This document shows positions 42,714 to 53,700 of a stretch of DNA of 64,000 nt, piece by piece. The stretch spans positions 248,001 through 312,000 of the forward strand of contig NZ_VAUO01000001.1 of assembly GCF_005796105.1 (NCBI RefSeq). The letters are read 5' to 3'. The notes under the pieces were generated by a model. It made no database searches and was not told the origin of the DNA. It was given only the letters and a program-made list of their open reading frames with translations. The DNA comes from Pseudomonas mosselii. GTDB lineage: Bacteria > Pseudomonadota > Gammaproteobacteria > Pseudomonadales > Pseudomonadaceae. Position 1 is the first letter of the stretch, and each line of letters opens with the position of its first letter. Position numbers and translations under genes: made by a program.

Positions 42714-44894
42714 TCAATCGGCGCCCAGCACTTTGCCCAGCAGCGCGCACACCTGTTCGGCCGAGTAGGGTTTGGCGAGGAACTCGAAACCTTGGTGCCC
42801 GCCCTCGGCGATCGCTTCGCTATAGCCGGAGGTGAGGATCACGGGTAGGTGCGGGTGGCTCTTGCGCAGCTCGTGGCCTAACGCCAGGCCACCGATACCT
42901 GGCATCACCACGTCAGAAAACACCGCGTCGAACGGATCGACGGCGCTGGCGATCTGGCTGAGTGCGTCTTCGGCGCTGGTTGCCCAACTGATCACGTAGC
43001 CATGCTCGCGCAGGATCTGCGCGCTGAAACTGCCTAGATCGGGGTTGTCTTCCACCAGCAGGATGCGCCGCCGCTGGCCGTGGGGCGCCAGGGTGGCGGC
43101 GGGGGCATCCGGGGCCGTTGCGGGCGCTGCTGCCTGCGGCAGGTACAGGGTGAAGGTGGTGCCTTGGCCCTCGACACTGCTGACCAGTACGTCGCCACCG
43201 GACTGCCGGGCGAAGCCGAACACCTGGGAAAGCCCCAGCCCCGTGCCCTGGCCGGCCGCCTTGGTTGTGAAGAACGGGTCGAAGATGCGCTCCAGCAGGT
43301 GCGGGGCGATGCCGACGCCGGCGTCGATGACCGAAATCGCGGTGAATGGTCCGGGGTGCAGCGGCTGGTCGTGGTGCGCGGGCATCTGCTGGTCTGGCTC
43401 CAGGCGCAGGCGCAGGGTGCCCTCACCGTTGAGCGCGTCGCGGCCATTGATGATCAGGTTGATGATGGCGGTTTCCAACTGGCCGAGGTCGGCGTGCACG
43501 TGGCAGGGCGCCTCGGGCAACTCCAGCTTCACCTGAATGCGTGCGCCAGTGGCGCTGTCGAGCATGTCGGCCATCGCCTGTAGCCGCGCACCGGCATCCA
43601 GGACTTGTGGGCTCAGGGCCTGGCGGCGAGCGAAGGCGAGCAGTTGGCCGGTCAGCTGGGCGCCGCGATCGACGGTGTCGGACATGGTCTTGAGGTAACG
43701 CGTGCGGCGGTTTTCGTCGAGGTCCGGGCGTTGTAAAAAATGCAGCGACGAGCGCAGGATGGTCAGCAGGTTGTTGAAGTCGTGGGCCACACCGCCAGTG
43801 AGCTGGCCAATGGCTTCGAGCTTCTGGGCCTGACGCAGTACCGCTTCGGTGTGCAGCAGTTGGCCGGTGCGCTCCTCGACGCGTTGTTCGAGGGTGGCGT
43901 TGAGGGCTTCGAGGGCCGAGATGGCCTGACGCACCTCAGTATGCGCCTGGACCCGTTGGATATGCGCCCAGCAGCGTTCGGTAACCTCGCCAATCAGGGT
44001 CTGCTCGTAACGGCTCCAGATACGCGGAGCCTTGTCGTGGATGGCCATCAAGGCGGTCAGGCGGCCGTCCTTGATCAGCGGCATGCAGATGGTGGCGGTG
44101 ACGCCGATGGCCTGGAAAGTCGCCGACTCGCGGGTCGGCAGCTGTGTGAGATTGTTGTCGATCACCAGTGGCAAACCGGCACGCAGGCGGCTGACGGCCA
44201 GGCGACCGAAGTCGGCCAGGCGGTATTGGCCCAGCAGCCTCGGCGAACCCGCCGCGACCCAGTCGCCGCAGATGGTGAAACCGTCCTGGTCAGCGTCCAT
44301 CACGGCGTAGGCACAGCTGGACAAGTGCAGGTGTTCGCCCAGCAGTCGGGTGGTGGTTGCCATGATGCGTTCGGGATCGGTGGCGCTGGCCGCGGCTCGT
44401 CCGAGGCTGTCGAGAAAGTTCAAACGCCGGTTGGCGACCACGCTGGCTGTGGTCTCGGTGACCGTGTTGAGCATGCCGACCACCTGGCCGTGATGATCGC
44501 GGATGGGACTGTAGCAAAAGGTGAAGTAGGCCCGCTCCGGGCTACCGTGGCGCTTGATCAGCAACGGGAAATCTTCGATGAACACCGCCTCGCCGCCTAG
44601 CGCACGCATCGCCATGCGCTCGATATCGCTCCAGGCTTCTCGCCAGACTTGGTTGAACGGGCGTCCGAGTGCCGAAGGCTTACCCCCGAGGATCTGCGCG
44701 AACGCGTCATTGTGCAGGGTGAGCAACTGTTCGCCCCACAGCACTGCTTGGGGAAAGCGTGAGGCCAGGCACAGCGCCACGCTGGTCTTGAGTACGTCCG
44801 GCCAGTCTTCCAGCGGGCCGAGAGGCGAGGCGCTCCAGTCGTGATTACGGATGCGCTCAGCCATGAGCCCGCCACCTTCAAGCCATTTCGCCAT
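42714..44894 (-). CDS. Soluble PAS-GAF hybrid histidine kinase
   Basis: 726 residues with no membrane segment. N-terminal PAS-like domain (about 45-150, with [11 protein letters not shown]), GAF domain (about 165-315, with [13 protein letters not shown] and [12 protein letters not shown]), coiled coil (325-360), HisKA with His371 ([11 protein letters not shown]), HATPase ([18 protein letters not shown]) and a C-terminal receiver with Asp661 (FSDVVMPG). This is a common cytoplasmic hybrid kinase type in Pseudomonas; the signal is not known. No partner regulator with an output domain is adjacent. It is divergent from codB. Confidence 0.9.
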   Translation of the reverse strand: MAKWLEGGGLMAERIRNHDWSASPLGPLEDWPDVLKTSVALCLASRFPQAVLWGEQLLTLHNDAFAQILGGKPSALGRPFNQVWREAWSDIERMAMRALGGEAVFIEDFPLLIKRHGSPERAYFTFCYSPIRDHHGQVVGMLNTVTETTASVVANRRLNFLDSLGRAAASATDPERIMATTTRLLGEHLHLSSCAYAVMDADQDGFTICGDWVAAGSPRLLGQYRLADFGRLAVSRLRAGLPLVIDNNLTQLPTRESATFQAIGVTATICMPLIKDGRLTALMAIHDKAPRIWSRYEQTLIGEVTERCWAHIQRVQAHTEVRQAISALEALNATLEQRVEERTGQLLHTEAVLRQAQKLEAIGQLTGGVAHDFNNLLTILRSSLHFLQRPDLDENRRTRYLKTMSDTVDRGAQLTGQLLAFARRQALSPQVLDAGARLQAMADMLDSATGARIQVKLELPEAPCHVHADLGQLETAIINLIINGRDALNGEGTLRLRLEPDQQMPAHHDQPLHPGPFTAISVIDAGVGIAPHLLERIFDPFFTTKAAGQGTGLGLSQVFGFARQSGGDVLVSSVEGQGTTFTLYLPQAAAPATAPDAPAATLAPHGQRRRILLVEDNPDLGSFSAQILREHGYVISWATSAEDALSQIASAVDPFDAVFSDVVMPGIGGLALGHELRKSHPHLPVILTSGYSEAIAEGGHQGFEFLAKPYSAEQVCALLGKVLGAD

Positions 44895-45011
44895 GATGCC
44901 TGTATCTGTCCTTGAATGAGGTCATCAGGGTGCACCCGTCAGCGCGACTTGGCGAGTGATTTGTGTCATGCGCGCGCCGTTGGCGGGGTGTCCTTGGCCT
45001 GGCGCACACGC

Positions 45012-45026
45012 GCATGCCTTTGGTGC
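45012..45026 (+). promoter_or_regulatory. Candidate NtrC site upstream of codB
   Basis: GCATGCCTTTGGTGC resembles the NtrC consensus (GCAC-N7-GTGC type, as GCACC-N4-TGGTGC), with an exact right half TGGTGC. It lies about 150 bp upstream of the -12 element of the sigma-54-type promoter, a normal enhancer distance. A single weak match; tentative. Confidence 0.35.
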
Positions 45027-45153
45027 AGGTGCGCCCGAAATCAGGTCATACTTCACAGGAATTTAGGCTCGATCAAGATGAAAATGTGCAACATGACCAT
45101 TGTTCGTTGTGCCGAGCGCACGTGATTATCGCCTGCTCCCGGTGTTACGCAAC

Positions 45154-45169
45154 CGGCTCGCATCTTGCT
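45154..45169 (+). promoter_or_regulatory. Sigma-54-type (-24/-12) promoter of codB
   Basis: CGGCTCGCATCTTGCT matches TGGCACG-N4-TTGCT at 10 of 12 defined positions and has the required GG-N10-GC spacing. The start of transcription would fall near 45180, 25 bp before the codB ATG. RpoN control fits nitrogen scavenging from cytosine. Confidence 0.7.
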
Positions 45170-45205
45170 CCTGTAGTGGCCGTCATCCACCCGGAGCCCC
45201 GTGTC

Positions 45206-46468
45206 ATGAGCGCATCCACTGAATTTCCGTTGTCCGAAGCCCCGCAGTCCTCGCGCAAAGGGCTGCTGCCCATTACGATGGTGTTGTTTAGCTTCACCTT
45301 CTTCACCGGCACCATGTTCGCAGGCGGCAAGCTGGGCATGGCCTTCAATTTCGTTGACATGCTGTGGATCGCCGTCATCGGTAATACCCTGCTGGCCTTG
45401 TATGCAGCCGCGCTGGCGTTGATCGCCTCGCGCAGCGGCTTGAACACCGTGCTGATGGGGCGCTTTTGCTTCGGCGAAGCCGGCAGCCGGCTCTCGGACA
45501 TGTTGCTGGGGTTCGCCGAGCTTGGCTGGTATGCCTGGGGTACGGCCACGGTGGCGATCGTACTGGTCAAGCTGCTGGGCCTGGCCGAAGGTTTCAGCGT
45601 GCCGCTCATGGTGTTGTTCGGTCTGGGTTTCAGCCTTACCGCGATCATCGGCTTCAAGGGGCTGGATGGGCTATCGCGGGTGTCCGTGCCGCTGATGTTC
45701 GCCTTGCTGCTGGTTTCGATGTACATCGCCACCGGTGATGCCGGTGGTTTCGCCGGGCTGGCTGCGGTCGTCCCGCATGAGAGCCTGACCTTCTCGGCAG
45801 CGGTGACCATGGTCTTCGGTACCTTTGCCAGTGGCGCCACCCAGGCGACCAACTGGACCCGCCTGGCGCGCAGTGGCCGCGTCGCGGTAGTGGCAAGCGT
45901 CGTTGCGTTCCTGCTTGGCAACGGCTTGATGGTGGTGGCCGGTGCCTGGTGCGCTATGGTCTACCAGCAGGCCGACATCGTCGAAGTGATGATGCTCCAG
46001 GGCCTGTCGTTCGCGGCGGTGGTGATGCTGTGCCTGAACCTCTGGACTATCCAGGGCCCGACCATCTACAACGTTTCGGCCGCCGCCTGCCACCTGCTGC
46101 GCAGCGAACGCCGCCGCACTGCGACATTGTTGGCGGCAGCGCTGGGCATCGTGCTGGCGATTGGCGGCATGTACGAGATGCTGATTCCGTTCCTGGTACT
46201 GTTGGGTTCGATCATTCCACCGTTAGGTGGGGTGATCATGGCCGACTTCTGGTATCGCCACCGTGGCCAGTACCCGGCGCTGGCTGGCGTGCAACTGCCA
46301 CGCTACAACCTGATCGGGCTGTGCGCGTACGCCGTGGGCGCGGTGCTGGCCTACAGCTCGCCGTGGGTCGCGCCACTGGTAGGCATCGGCGCTTCGGCGG
46401 CTTGCTACATGCTGTTGCTGCAACTGGGCCGACGCGTCGCCGTGGGCCAGGCGCGAATCGAGCCGTGA
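45206..46468 (+). CDS. codB: Cytosine permease
   Basis: 420 residues, twelve membrane segments, close to E. coli CodB (419). Member of the nucleobase-cation symport family 1 (NCS1): the MFAGGKLGMAFNF and GLSRVSVPLMFALLLVSMYIA stretches, and FASGATQATNWTRLARS, are characteristic. It imports cytosine for CodA. ATG at 45206 has GGAG 8 nt upstream; the open frame back to 44963 covers the promoter. The stop overlaps the GTG of the pucR gene. Confidence 0.93.
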   Translation: MSASTEFPLSEAPQSSRKGLLPITMVLFSFTFFTGTMFAGGKLGMAFNFVDMLWIAVIGNTLLALYAAALALIASRSGLNTVLMGRFCFGEAGSRLSDMLLGFAELGWYAWGTATVAIVLVKLLGLAEGFSVPLMVLFGLGFSLTAIIGFKGLDGLSRVSVPLMFALLLVSMYIATGDAGGFAGLAAVVPHESLTFSAAVTMVFGTFASGATQATNWTRLARSGRVAVVASVVAFLLGNGLMVVAGAWCAMVYQQADIVEVMMLQGLSFAAVVMLCLNLWTIQGPTIYNVSAAACHLLRSERRRTATLLAAALGIVLAIGGMYEMLIPFLVLLGSIIPPLGGVIMADFWYRHRGQYPALAGVQLPRYNLIGLCAYAVGAVLAYSSPWVAPLVGIGASAACYMLLLQLGRRVAVGQARIEP

Positions 46469-47676
46469 GCCTGACCCTGGGCGAAATCCTGCGCCTGCCG
46501 GGCCTGGAGGCGATGTGCGTGCGCGCAGGCGCAGGCAACCTGCAGCGGCGGGTGCGCTGGCCCTACGTGGCCGAGAACGAGGGCATCGCCGAATGGGTGA
46601 TGGGTGGTGAGTTGGTGTTCGTCACCGGCATCAACCATCCTCGCGGCGAGGCCAACCTGCTGAGCCTGGTTGAGGATGGCGATGCGGTTGGCATCGCCGG
46701 CTTGGTGATCCTTACCGGCGGCAGCTTCCTGCATGATATCCCGACTGCCGTCATCGACCGGGCCGAGCAGTTGGGCTTGCCGCTGATCGAGCAGCCATAT
46801 GCGCTGAAGATGGTGGTGGTCACCCATCTGATCGGCACGGCGCTGGTGCAGATGGCCCAGGTACGCCGTACCCGTGATGACATCCTTGGGCAGTTGCTGA
46901 CCGGCGACTACCCAAGCCTGGCTATCGCCCGTCAGCGCGCGGCACACCTGGCGCTGGACGAGCCCCGGCTCGTGGTCGCGCTACGCCTGAGTGGCGTCGA
47001 AGGGCTGTTCGAGCGGCATGGGCTGGCGCAGGGCGAGCGTGTCTGGCAGGCGACCCAGCAGGGCGTGGAAAACCATCTCGAAAGCTGGTGCGCAGCTCAC
47101 CCCGGGGCAATCATGGCGCAGTTGCCGGGTGACCTGTTCGTGCTGTTGCTGGCGGCAGCGCCCGGCTTGCACGCCAGCCTTGCCGATCTGTACCGTGCAC
47201 TGCTCGGGACGGCGGGGGCGTTGGGCCTGAACATGGGCTTGTCGAGCCTGGCCACTGATTGCAGCCAATACCGCAGGGCCCTGGAGCAAGCGCGCCAGGC
47301 ACTGGAGGTGGCGCAGAACCTGCGCCCGGCCAACGGCCTGTGCGATTTCAGCGAGCTGGGCGTGCTGCGCTTGTTGCAAGGCGTCGGCGACCGCTCGCTG
47401 ATCGACGACTTCGTCGCCCAGACCCTCGGCCCGCTGGTCACACCCGCTCGCAAGCATCCCCATGTGCTGGTGCATACCCTCGACGCCTTGCTCAAGGAAA
47501 ACGCCAATGGCCTCAAGGCTGCCCAGCGTCTGGGCTTGCACCGCAACACCCTCAATCAGCGTATTCAACGTATCGAACAACTGAGCGGGCAATCCCTGGA
47601 CGACCCGCTTTTTCGCATGAACGCATCGGTCGCCCTGTTGGTATGGCGCATGCGTGAAGCCCAAGGCAAGGAGTAA
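46465..47676 (+). CDS. PucR-family transcriptional regulator
   Basis: 403 residues. N-terminal PucR domain (SLTLGEILRLPGLEAMCVRAG ... GELVFVTG, about residues 1-120), a central GGDEF-like domain of the CdaR type, and C-terminal PucR helix-turn-helix (LKENANGLKAAQRLGLHRNTLNQRIQRIE, about 350-378). PucR-type regulators control purine or pyrimidine use. GTG at 46465 overlaps the codB stop by 4 bp (GTGA), so it is coupled to the permease. Placed between permease and deaminase genes, it probably senses cytosine or a product and controls this operon. Confidence 0.9.
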   Translation: MSLTLGEILRLPGLEAMCVRAGAGNLQRRVRWPYVAENEGIAEWVMGGELVFVTGINHPRGEANLLSLVEDGDAVGIAGLVILTGGSFLHDIPTAVIDRAEQLGLPLIEQPYALKMVVVTHLIGTALVQMAQVRRTRDDILGQLLTGDYPSLAIARQRAAHLALDEPRLVVALRLSGVEGLFERHGLAQGERVWQATQQGVENHLESWCAAHPGAIMAQLPGDLFVLLLAAAPGLHASLADLYRALLGTAGALGLNMGLSSLATDCSQYRRALEQARQALEVAQNLRPANGLCDFSELGVLRLLQGVGDRSLIDDFVAQTLGPLVTPARKHPHVLVHTLDALLKENANGLKAAQRLGLHRNTLNQRIQRIEQLSGQSLDDPLFRMNASVALLVWRMREAQGKE

Positions 47677-47680
47677 CCCC

Positions 47681-48919
47681 ATGAACATCATCAACGCACG
47701 CCTGCGCGGCAAACCCGGCCTGCACCGCATCCGCTTGGACGCTGAGCGCATCGCGGCTATCGAGCCGCAGGCCGAGGTACTGGCAGCTTCCACCGACGAT
47801 CTGGACGCCAAGCAGAACCTAGTCGTGGCGCCCTTCGTCGAGCCACATATCCACCTGGACGCGACCCTGACAGCCGGCGAGCCGAAGTGGAACATGAGCG
47901 GCACCCTGTTCGAGGGCATCGAGCGCTGGGCCGAGCGCAAGGAAATCACCACCCACGAAGACATAAAACACCGTGCAAGGAAGACCATCGACATGCTGGC
48001 CGACCATGGCATCCAGCACGTGCGCACCCACGTCGATGTGACCGATCCCAAGCTCACCGCGCTCAAGGCTATGGTCGAGGTGCGTGACGAAGTGCGCCAC
48101 CTGATCGACCTGCAGATCGTCGCCTTCCCGCAGGAGGGCATTGAGTCCTACGCCAATGGCCGTGCGTTGATGGAGCAAGCGGTGGCCCTTGGCGCCGATG
48201 TGGTCGGCGGCATTCCACATTTCGAGAACACCCGCGACCAAGGCGTGTCCTCGGTGAAGTTCCTGATGGAGCTGGCCGAGCGCACTGGTTGTCTGGTGGA
48301 TGTGCACTGCGATGAGACCGATGATCCGCAATCGCGCTTTCTCGAAGTGTTGGCCGAAGAAGCCCGGGTGCGCGGCATGGGCGCGCGGGTAACCGCCAGC
48401 CACACCACCGCCATGGGCTCCTACGACAACGCGTACTGCTACAAATTGTTCCGCCTGCTCAAGCTGTCGGGCATCAACTTCGTTTCGTGCCCGACCGAGA
48501 GCATTCACCTGCAAGGCCGTTTCGACAGCTATCCCAAGCGCCGCGGCGTGACCCGCGTGGCCGAGATCGACCGCGCCGGGATGAACGTATGCCTGGGCCA
48601 GGACTCGATCGTCGATCCTTGGTACCCGCTGGGTAACGGCAACATCCTGCGGGTCCTGGAAGCCGGGCTGCATATCTGCCACATGCTCGGCTATGAAGAC
48701 TTGCAGCGCTGCCTGGACCTGATCACCGACAACAGCGCCCGCACCCTGAACCTGGGCGAGCGTTATGGCATCGAAGTCGGTCGGCCGGCCAACCTGCTGT
48801 TGCTGTCGGCACCGGATGACTACGAGATGGTGCGCAGCCAGGGCCATGCGCTGGTGTCGGTGCGCCATGGCAAGGTACTGATGCGGCGCACACCCTCACA
48901 GGTCGAGCGCTTGGCCTGA
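47681..48919 (+). CDS. codA: Cytosine deaminase
   Basis: 412 residues, amidohydrolase superfamily, converting cytosine to uracil and ammonia. Metal ligands His56 and His58 (EPHIHLD), then HVDVTD, the metal His and catalytic Glu region VDVHCDETDD, HTTAMGSYDNAY and the Asp in GQDSIVDPW. Closely similar to E. coli CodA. AAGGAG lies 7 nt before the ATG, 4 bp after the pucR stop. Final gene of codB-pucR-codA. Confidence 0.95.
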   Translation: MNIINARLRGKPGLHRIRLDAERIAAIEPQAEVLAASTDDLDAKQNLVVAPFVEPHIHLDATLTAGEPKWNMSGTLFEGIERWAERKEITTHEDIKHRARKTIDMLADHGIQHVRTHVDVTDPKLTALKAMVEVRDEVRHLIDLQIVAFPQEGIESYANGRALMEQAVALGADVVGGIPHFENTRDQGVSSVKFLMELAERTGCLVDVHCDETDDPQSRFLEVLAEEARVRGMGARVTASHTTAMGSYDNAYCYKLFRLLKLSGINFVSCPTESIHLQGRFDSYPKRRGVTRVAEIDRAGMNVCLGQDSIVDPWYPLGNGNILRVLEAGLHICHMLGYEDLQRCLDLITDNSARTLNLGERYGIEVGRPANLLLLSAPDDYEMVRSQGHALVSVRHGKVLMRRTPSQVERLA

Positions 48920-48937
48920 TACGCCCGCTGCATGCAG

Positions 48938-48973
48938 GCTCCCACGTCCATCGATCAGGATGGGTGTGGGGGC
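48938..48973. repeat. Inverted repeat between convergent codA and atzF
   Basis: A 15-nt arm GCTCCCACGTCCATC pairs fully with 48959-48973 if three G-U wobbles are allowed, with a 6-nt loop. It lies 18 bp after the codA stop and 19 bp from the end of the allophanate hydrolase gene, so it may be a bidirectional terminator or a REP-like palindrome. Confidence 0.55.
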
Positions 48974-48992
48974 TCATCGCACGCTACGCGCC

Positions 48993-50759
48993 TCAGGTAG
49001 CCGAACCTTGCAACCACGCGCGCCAGCCGCCGAAGGCGCTGATGTCCTGCGCACCTTCAAGCCCTGCACCTTCGCAGATGAACCCGGTTTCCCAGCGCCC
49101 ATCGGCCAATTGCACCTTGCCCAGCCCCAGCGGCGCTGGAATGCCGTCGAGGAACGAGCCCAGCTCGGCACTCGGCAGCTCCCACACCTCCACCGCGATC
49201 GCTACCCCGTGCTGCGCTACCCGGACCATGCCCGGACGCTGCACCGGCCCTCCGGGCAGGGCGTACAGGCGATAGCGCGGTGCACTGTGGGTGGCCTCCA
49301 GGAGGCGCCCGCCGCGTTGGCTCAACTGCCCGTTCAGGGGCAGCCCCGCCATATGCGCACCGCACACCACCACCCGGGTACGCTCATGACGTGCCGCACG
49401 GCCAATCGCTGTGCCGCCCTGGTAGTGGTGCGCCAGGCTAAGCAGGTACTGATCGGTGAAGGCTCGCCCGAACAGTGTGATGCCCCACGGCAGGCCATCG
49501 GCTAGGTTGGCGCTGGGCACGGCCACGGCGGCGTAGTCCAGCAGGTTCATGAAATTGGTGTAGTAGCCCAGCTCGGCATTGCGCAGCACCGGCTCCTGCT
49601 CCAGTTCGCGTAGGGTCACCGCACGCCCGATGGTTGGCGTGAGTACGCAGTCCAGGCCCGCCATCAGCCGGTCGCATTCGGCCTTGAGCTGCTGCAAGCG
49701 GTACTGGGCGCGGAAGGTGTCCACCCCGGAAATCTGTGGCGCCTTGGCCAGTACGGCGTGAATCACCGGCAGCACGGCCTCGGGCTGCTGTTGCGCGAGG
49801 TCGCCCACCACGCTGTAGCGCTCGGCTACCCAAGGGCCTTCGTACAGCAGCCGGGCGGCTTCGAGGAACGGCGCGAAGTCCAGCGTCACCGCCACGCCGC
49901 CGAGTGCTTGCAGGCGCTCGACGGCGGCCTGGAACAACCCAGGGCCTTGTGTGCAGCCGAAGAACTCCAGGTGTTGTGCGGCCGGTACGCCGAAGTGGAA
50001 CGGGCGCACGTCGCCAAAGCTGGTAGCCGCGTTCCAGGCAGGGTTGGCGCGGCTGTAGGCGTCGACAGGGTCCGCCTGCGCGAGCAGCGCCAGTAGTTCG
50101 CTGGCCTCGGCTGCCTCGTGGGTGAAGGTGGTTACGCAATCCAGGGTGCGGCAGGCTGGCACCACGCCTGCGGTGCTAAGCAGGCCCTTGCTGGCCTTGA
50201 GCCCGACCAGCCCGTTGAGGGCCGCTGGCACCCGCCCGGATCCGGCCGTATCGGTGCCCAGCGCGAAGCTCGCCAAGCCCAGCGCCACGGCCAGCGGCGA
50301 ACCTGCGCTGGAGCCGCCGGACGGATAGTCCGGGTGCACGCTGTTGCGGCAGGCGCCGTAGGGCGAGCGGGTGCCGTTGAGCCCGGTGGCGAACTGGTCG
50401 AGGTTGGTCTTGCCCAGCGGCACGGCACCCAATTCGATCAGTTGCCGCACCACCGTGGCCGATCGCTCAGGCACATAGGCGAAGGCCGGGCAGGCGGCCG
50501 TGGTGGGAATGCCGGCCAGGTCGATGTTGTCCTTGATCGCGAACGGCACGCCGTACAATGGCAGGTCCTGCGGCGTGCGAGCCTCCAGCGCGAGCAAGTA
50601 GGGCTCTAGCTCCTCGGCGCTGAGCAGGTGGATGAACAGGCAGAAATCCGGGTTCAGTCGCTCGGCTTGCTCGCGCAGTGCCAGGATCAGTTCGCGGGGC
50701 GTGGTCTGGCCGCTGCTGTAGCGGGCTTTCAGCACATTCAGGCGCAGGTCTTGTTTCAT
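48993..50759 (-). CDS. atzF: Allophanate hydrolase (AtzF type)
   Basis: 588 residues. N-terminal amidase-signature domain with the Ser-cisSer-Lys triad: Lys76 (AIKDNID), Ser150 (PSGGSSAGS) and Ser174 (DTAGSGRVP). The C-terminal 130 residues form the allophanate hydrolase C-domain (HMAGLPLNGQLSQRGG ... WLQGS), which completes hydrolysis and decarboxylation. It converts allophanate to two ammonia and two CO2. ATG overlaps the carboxylase stop by 4 bp (ATGA). The open frame to 51077 is not used. Last gene of the guanidine operon. Confidence 0.93.
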   Translation of the reverse strand: MKQDLRLNVLKARYSSGQTTPRELILALREQAERLNPDFCLFIHLLSAEELEPYLLALEARTPQDLPLYGVPFAIKDNIDLAGIPTTAACPAFAYVPERSATVVRQLIELGAVPLGKTNLDQFATGLNGTRSPYGACRNSVHPDYPSGGSSAGSPLAVALGLASFALGTDTAGSGRVPAALNGLVGLKASKGLLSTAGVVPACRTLDCVTTFTHEAAEASELLALLAQADPVDAYSRANPAWNAATSFGDVRPFHFGVPAAQHLEFFGCTQGPGLFQAAVERLQALGGVAVTLDFAPFLEAARLLYEGPWVAERYSVVGDLAQQQPEAVLPVIHAVLAKAPQISGVDTFRAQYRLQQLKAECDRLMAGLDCVLTPTIGRAVTLRELEQEPVLRNAELGYYTNFMNLLDYAAVAVPSANLADGLPWGITLFGRAFTDQYLLSLAHHYQGGTAIGRAARHERTRVVVCGAHMAGLPLNGQLSQRGGRLLEATHSAPRYRLYALPGGPVQRPGMVRVAQHGVAIAVEVWELPSAELGSFLDGIPAPLGLGKVQLADGRWETGFICEGAGLEGAQDISAFGGWRAWLQGSAT

Positions 50760-53700
50760 GCGGGTTCTCCTTCGGTCGGTTCGGCATGCACCACGACGAT
50801 CACTTGCCCCGCGCGCACCGCGGTACCGGGCGCCACGCGGATTTCGCGCACACGGCCGGCGCAGGTGGCTTGCACCGGAATTTCCATTTTCATCGACTCC
50901 AGCACCACCAGGGTGTCGCCGGGGGCCACCTGCTCGCCAAGGCTCACCTGCACTTGCCACAGGTTGCCGGCGATGGGGCTTTCGATACCGGTGTGCCCGG
51001 CGGCCAGTGGCGCCTCGGCGGACACCGGGGCGCAGGCCTCGGTGCTTTCGAAGTGCGCCTGCCCGCTGTCCAGCCAACGCTGGCGCTCGGCGCCGAAAGC
51101 CGCTTGTTGTCGGGTGCGGAACTGCTCGATGCCGTCGGCGTGTTCGGCAAGCAAGTCCTGGTAGTCGGCCAGGCGTAGGCGGCTGTGCTCGATGTGCAGC
51201 GCGAAGCGGCCCAGCGGGAAGTCGCGGCGGATATCCAACAGTTCTTCAGCGCCCACCGGGTAGAAGCGAATCTGGTCGAAGAAGCGCAGCAACCAAGGCT
51301 TGCCATCGAACGCGGCGACCTGGCGGTAGCGGTTCCACATCTGCAAGGTGCGACCAACGAACTGGTAGCCACCGGGGCCTTCCATGCCATACACGCACAG
51401 GTAGGCGCCGCCGATACCGACGGAGTTCTCGGCGGTCCAGGTGCGTGCCGGGTTGTATTTGGTCGTCACCAGACGGTGGCGCGGATCCAGCGGGGTCGCC
51501 ACTGGTGCGCCGAGGTACACATCGCCCAGGCCCATGACCAGGTAGCTGGCCTCGAACACCGTGCGCTGCACCGCGTCCAGGTTGGGCAGGTCGTTGATGC
51601 GGCGGATGAACTCCAGGTTGCTCGGGCACCAGGGCGCGTCCTTGCGCACGGTAGTCATGTATTTTTCGATGGCCAACTGGCAGGCCGGGTCGTCCCAGGA
51701 CAGCGGCAGGTACACGATGCGCGACGGCACTTCCAGGTCCTGTGCGGTGCACACGGCAGCCCACAGCTCGCGGACCACGGCCAGCAGATGCGCCAATGCC
51801 AGGGTTTCGGGCTGGTAGTGCACTTGCAGCGAACGAATCCCCGGCGTCAGGTCGACGACCCCGTCCAGCGCCCTGGCTTGCAGGGCTTGCATCAGTGCAT
51901 GACCACGGAAACGCAGCACCAGGTCCAGCTCGGCGGCGCCGATCTCCAGCAACAGGTGGGTGTCACCGGACAGCCGCGCAACCAGGCGCGTATCGTCCTG
52001 ACCGATATCCAGCACGATGGGCGATTGCAGCGCTCCGGCAACGGGCGAGGCGGGCACGTACTCGCTGACCGGCAGTAAGGCCAGGCGGCGCGCCTCGGCC
52101 AGGTCGACAGGCATGAAACGCACCTTGTCACCGGCCTTGAGCTGGCCTAGCTGCCACAGGTCGGCCTCGATCACCGTGACCGGGCAGACGAACCCACCGA
52201 GGCTCGGGCCGTCGGGGCCGAGGATCACCGGCATGTCGCCGGTAAAGTCCACCGCGCCAATGGCATACGGGTTGTCGTGGATGTTGGATGGGTGCAGGCC
52301 GGCCTCGCCACCGTCCTCGCGGACCCACTCAGGCTTGGGCCCGATCAGGCGCACGCCGGTACGGCTGGAGTTGAAGTGCACTTCCCAATCGGTGCCGAAG
52401 AAGGTCTGGATATAGCCTTCGGTGAAGTATTCCGGTGCGCCGTGAGGGCCGTAGATGACGCGGATCTGACGGGTGTCTGGCAATCCGGGTTGGGCGGGCA
52501 GGGTGGCGCCGCTGCTGCGCTCAGTCAGCGGCGCCAGGTGCAGCACGTCCCCGGCGCGCAGGGCGCGGCCGGCATGCCCGCCGAACTGGCCGAGGGTGAA
52601 GGTGCTTTTGCTGCCTAGGTAGTCCGGCACCTGTATGCCACCGCGCACGCACAAGTAGCTGCGCGCACCGGGGCCGGCGATGGTGCCTATCGCCAAGACG
52701 CTGCCTGGGCCGATCGCCAGTGCGGTGTTCAGCGCTACAGGCTGGCCGTCGAGGGTCAGCGGCACCTCGGCACCGGTTACCGCCACGACAGCGTGGGTGT
52801 TGAAGCGCAGCGTAGGGCCCGCCATGGTGACCTCCAGGCCCGCCGTGCCTTCGGCGTTACCCAACAGCAAGTTGCCCAGGCGTAGTGCACGGCTATCCAT
52901 CGGCCCAGACGGCGGCACTCCCACGGCCCAGTAACCGAGGCGGCCGGGGTAGTCCTGTACGCTGGTCTGAGTTCCGCCGCTGAGCACTTCGAGGGTGTCT
53001 GCCTGGTAGACCAGCGCTTCCAGGCACCGGGTCCAGGGCTCGCCATTGGCGAACGGGGCGTCGGCGAGGATCTGGCGCAGGTAGTCGCGGTTGGTCTGCA
53101 CGCCGTACAGGACACTGTGCGCCAAGGCGTTGTCGAGCTGACGGCAGGCTTGCTCGCGATCATCGGCCCAGGCGATCAGCTTGGCGATCATCGGGTCGAA
53201 GTACGGCGGAATTTCGCAGCCAGCCTCAACCCAGGTGTCGATGCGCAGCGCCTGGCCATCGGCAGGTGGAAACTCGACGCAGGTCAGCAGGCCAGGGCTT
53301 GGCTGGAAGTCCTTGCCTGGATCTTCGGCGTACAGTCGCGCCTGCACCGCATGCCCGCGCGGGCGCAGGCCGGCGCGCAGGCTGTCGAGCGGCGGCAGGT
53401 CGCCGGCAGCGAGCTGGATCATCCAGGCTACCAGGTCGACGCCCCAGACTTGTTCGGTGACGCCGTGCTCCACCTGCAAGCGGGTGTTCACTTCAAGGAA
53501 GTAAAAACGTTGTGCATCGCTGTCGAAGACGAACTCGACGGTACCGGCGCTGCGGTAGTTCACCGCTTTGGCCAGCGTGATCGCAGCCTCGCACAGCGCT
53601 TGGGCCATGCCGGCTGGCAGGTTCGGTGCCGGGGTTTCTTCCAGCACCTTCTGGTTGCGGCGCTGCACCGAGCAGTCGCGCACGCCCAGGGCCAGCACCT

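Larger units (their letters stand above)
44895..45205. other. Divergent intergenic region, hybrid kinase / codB
   Basis: 311 bp holding both promoter regions. The codB side has a strong sigma-54-type promoter at 45154-45169 and an NtrC-like site at 45012-45026, listed separately. No gene is seen. Confidence 0.6.

Noticed and set aside
45949..46464. Extension of the PucR frame upstream into codB
   Set aside because: It is a shadow of codB; PucR domain starts right after the GTG at 46465.
50760..51077. N-terminal extension of the allophanate hydrolase frame
   Set aside because: It would overlap the biotinyl domain of the carboxylase; the ATG at 50759 with the 4-bp overlap is the normal start.
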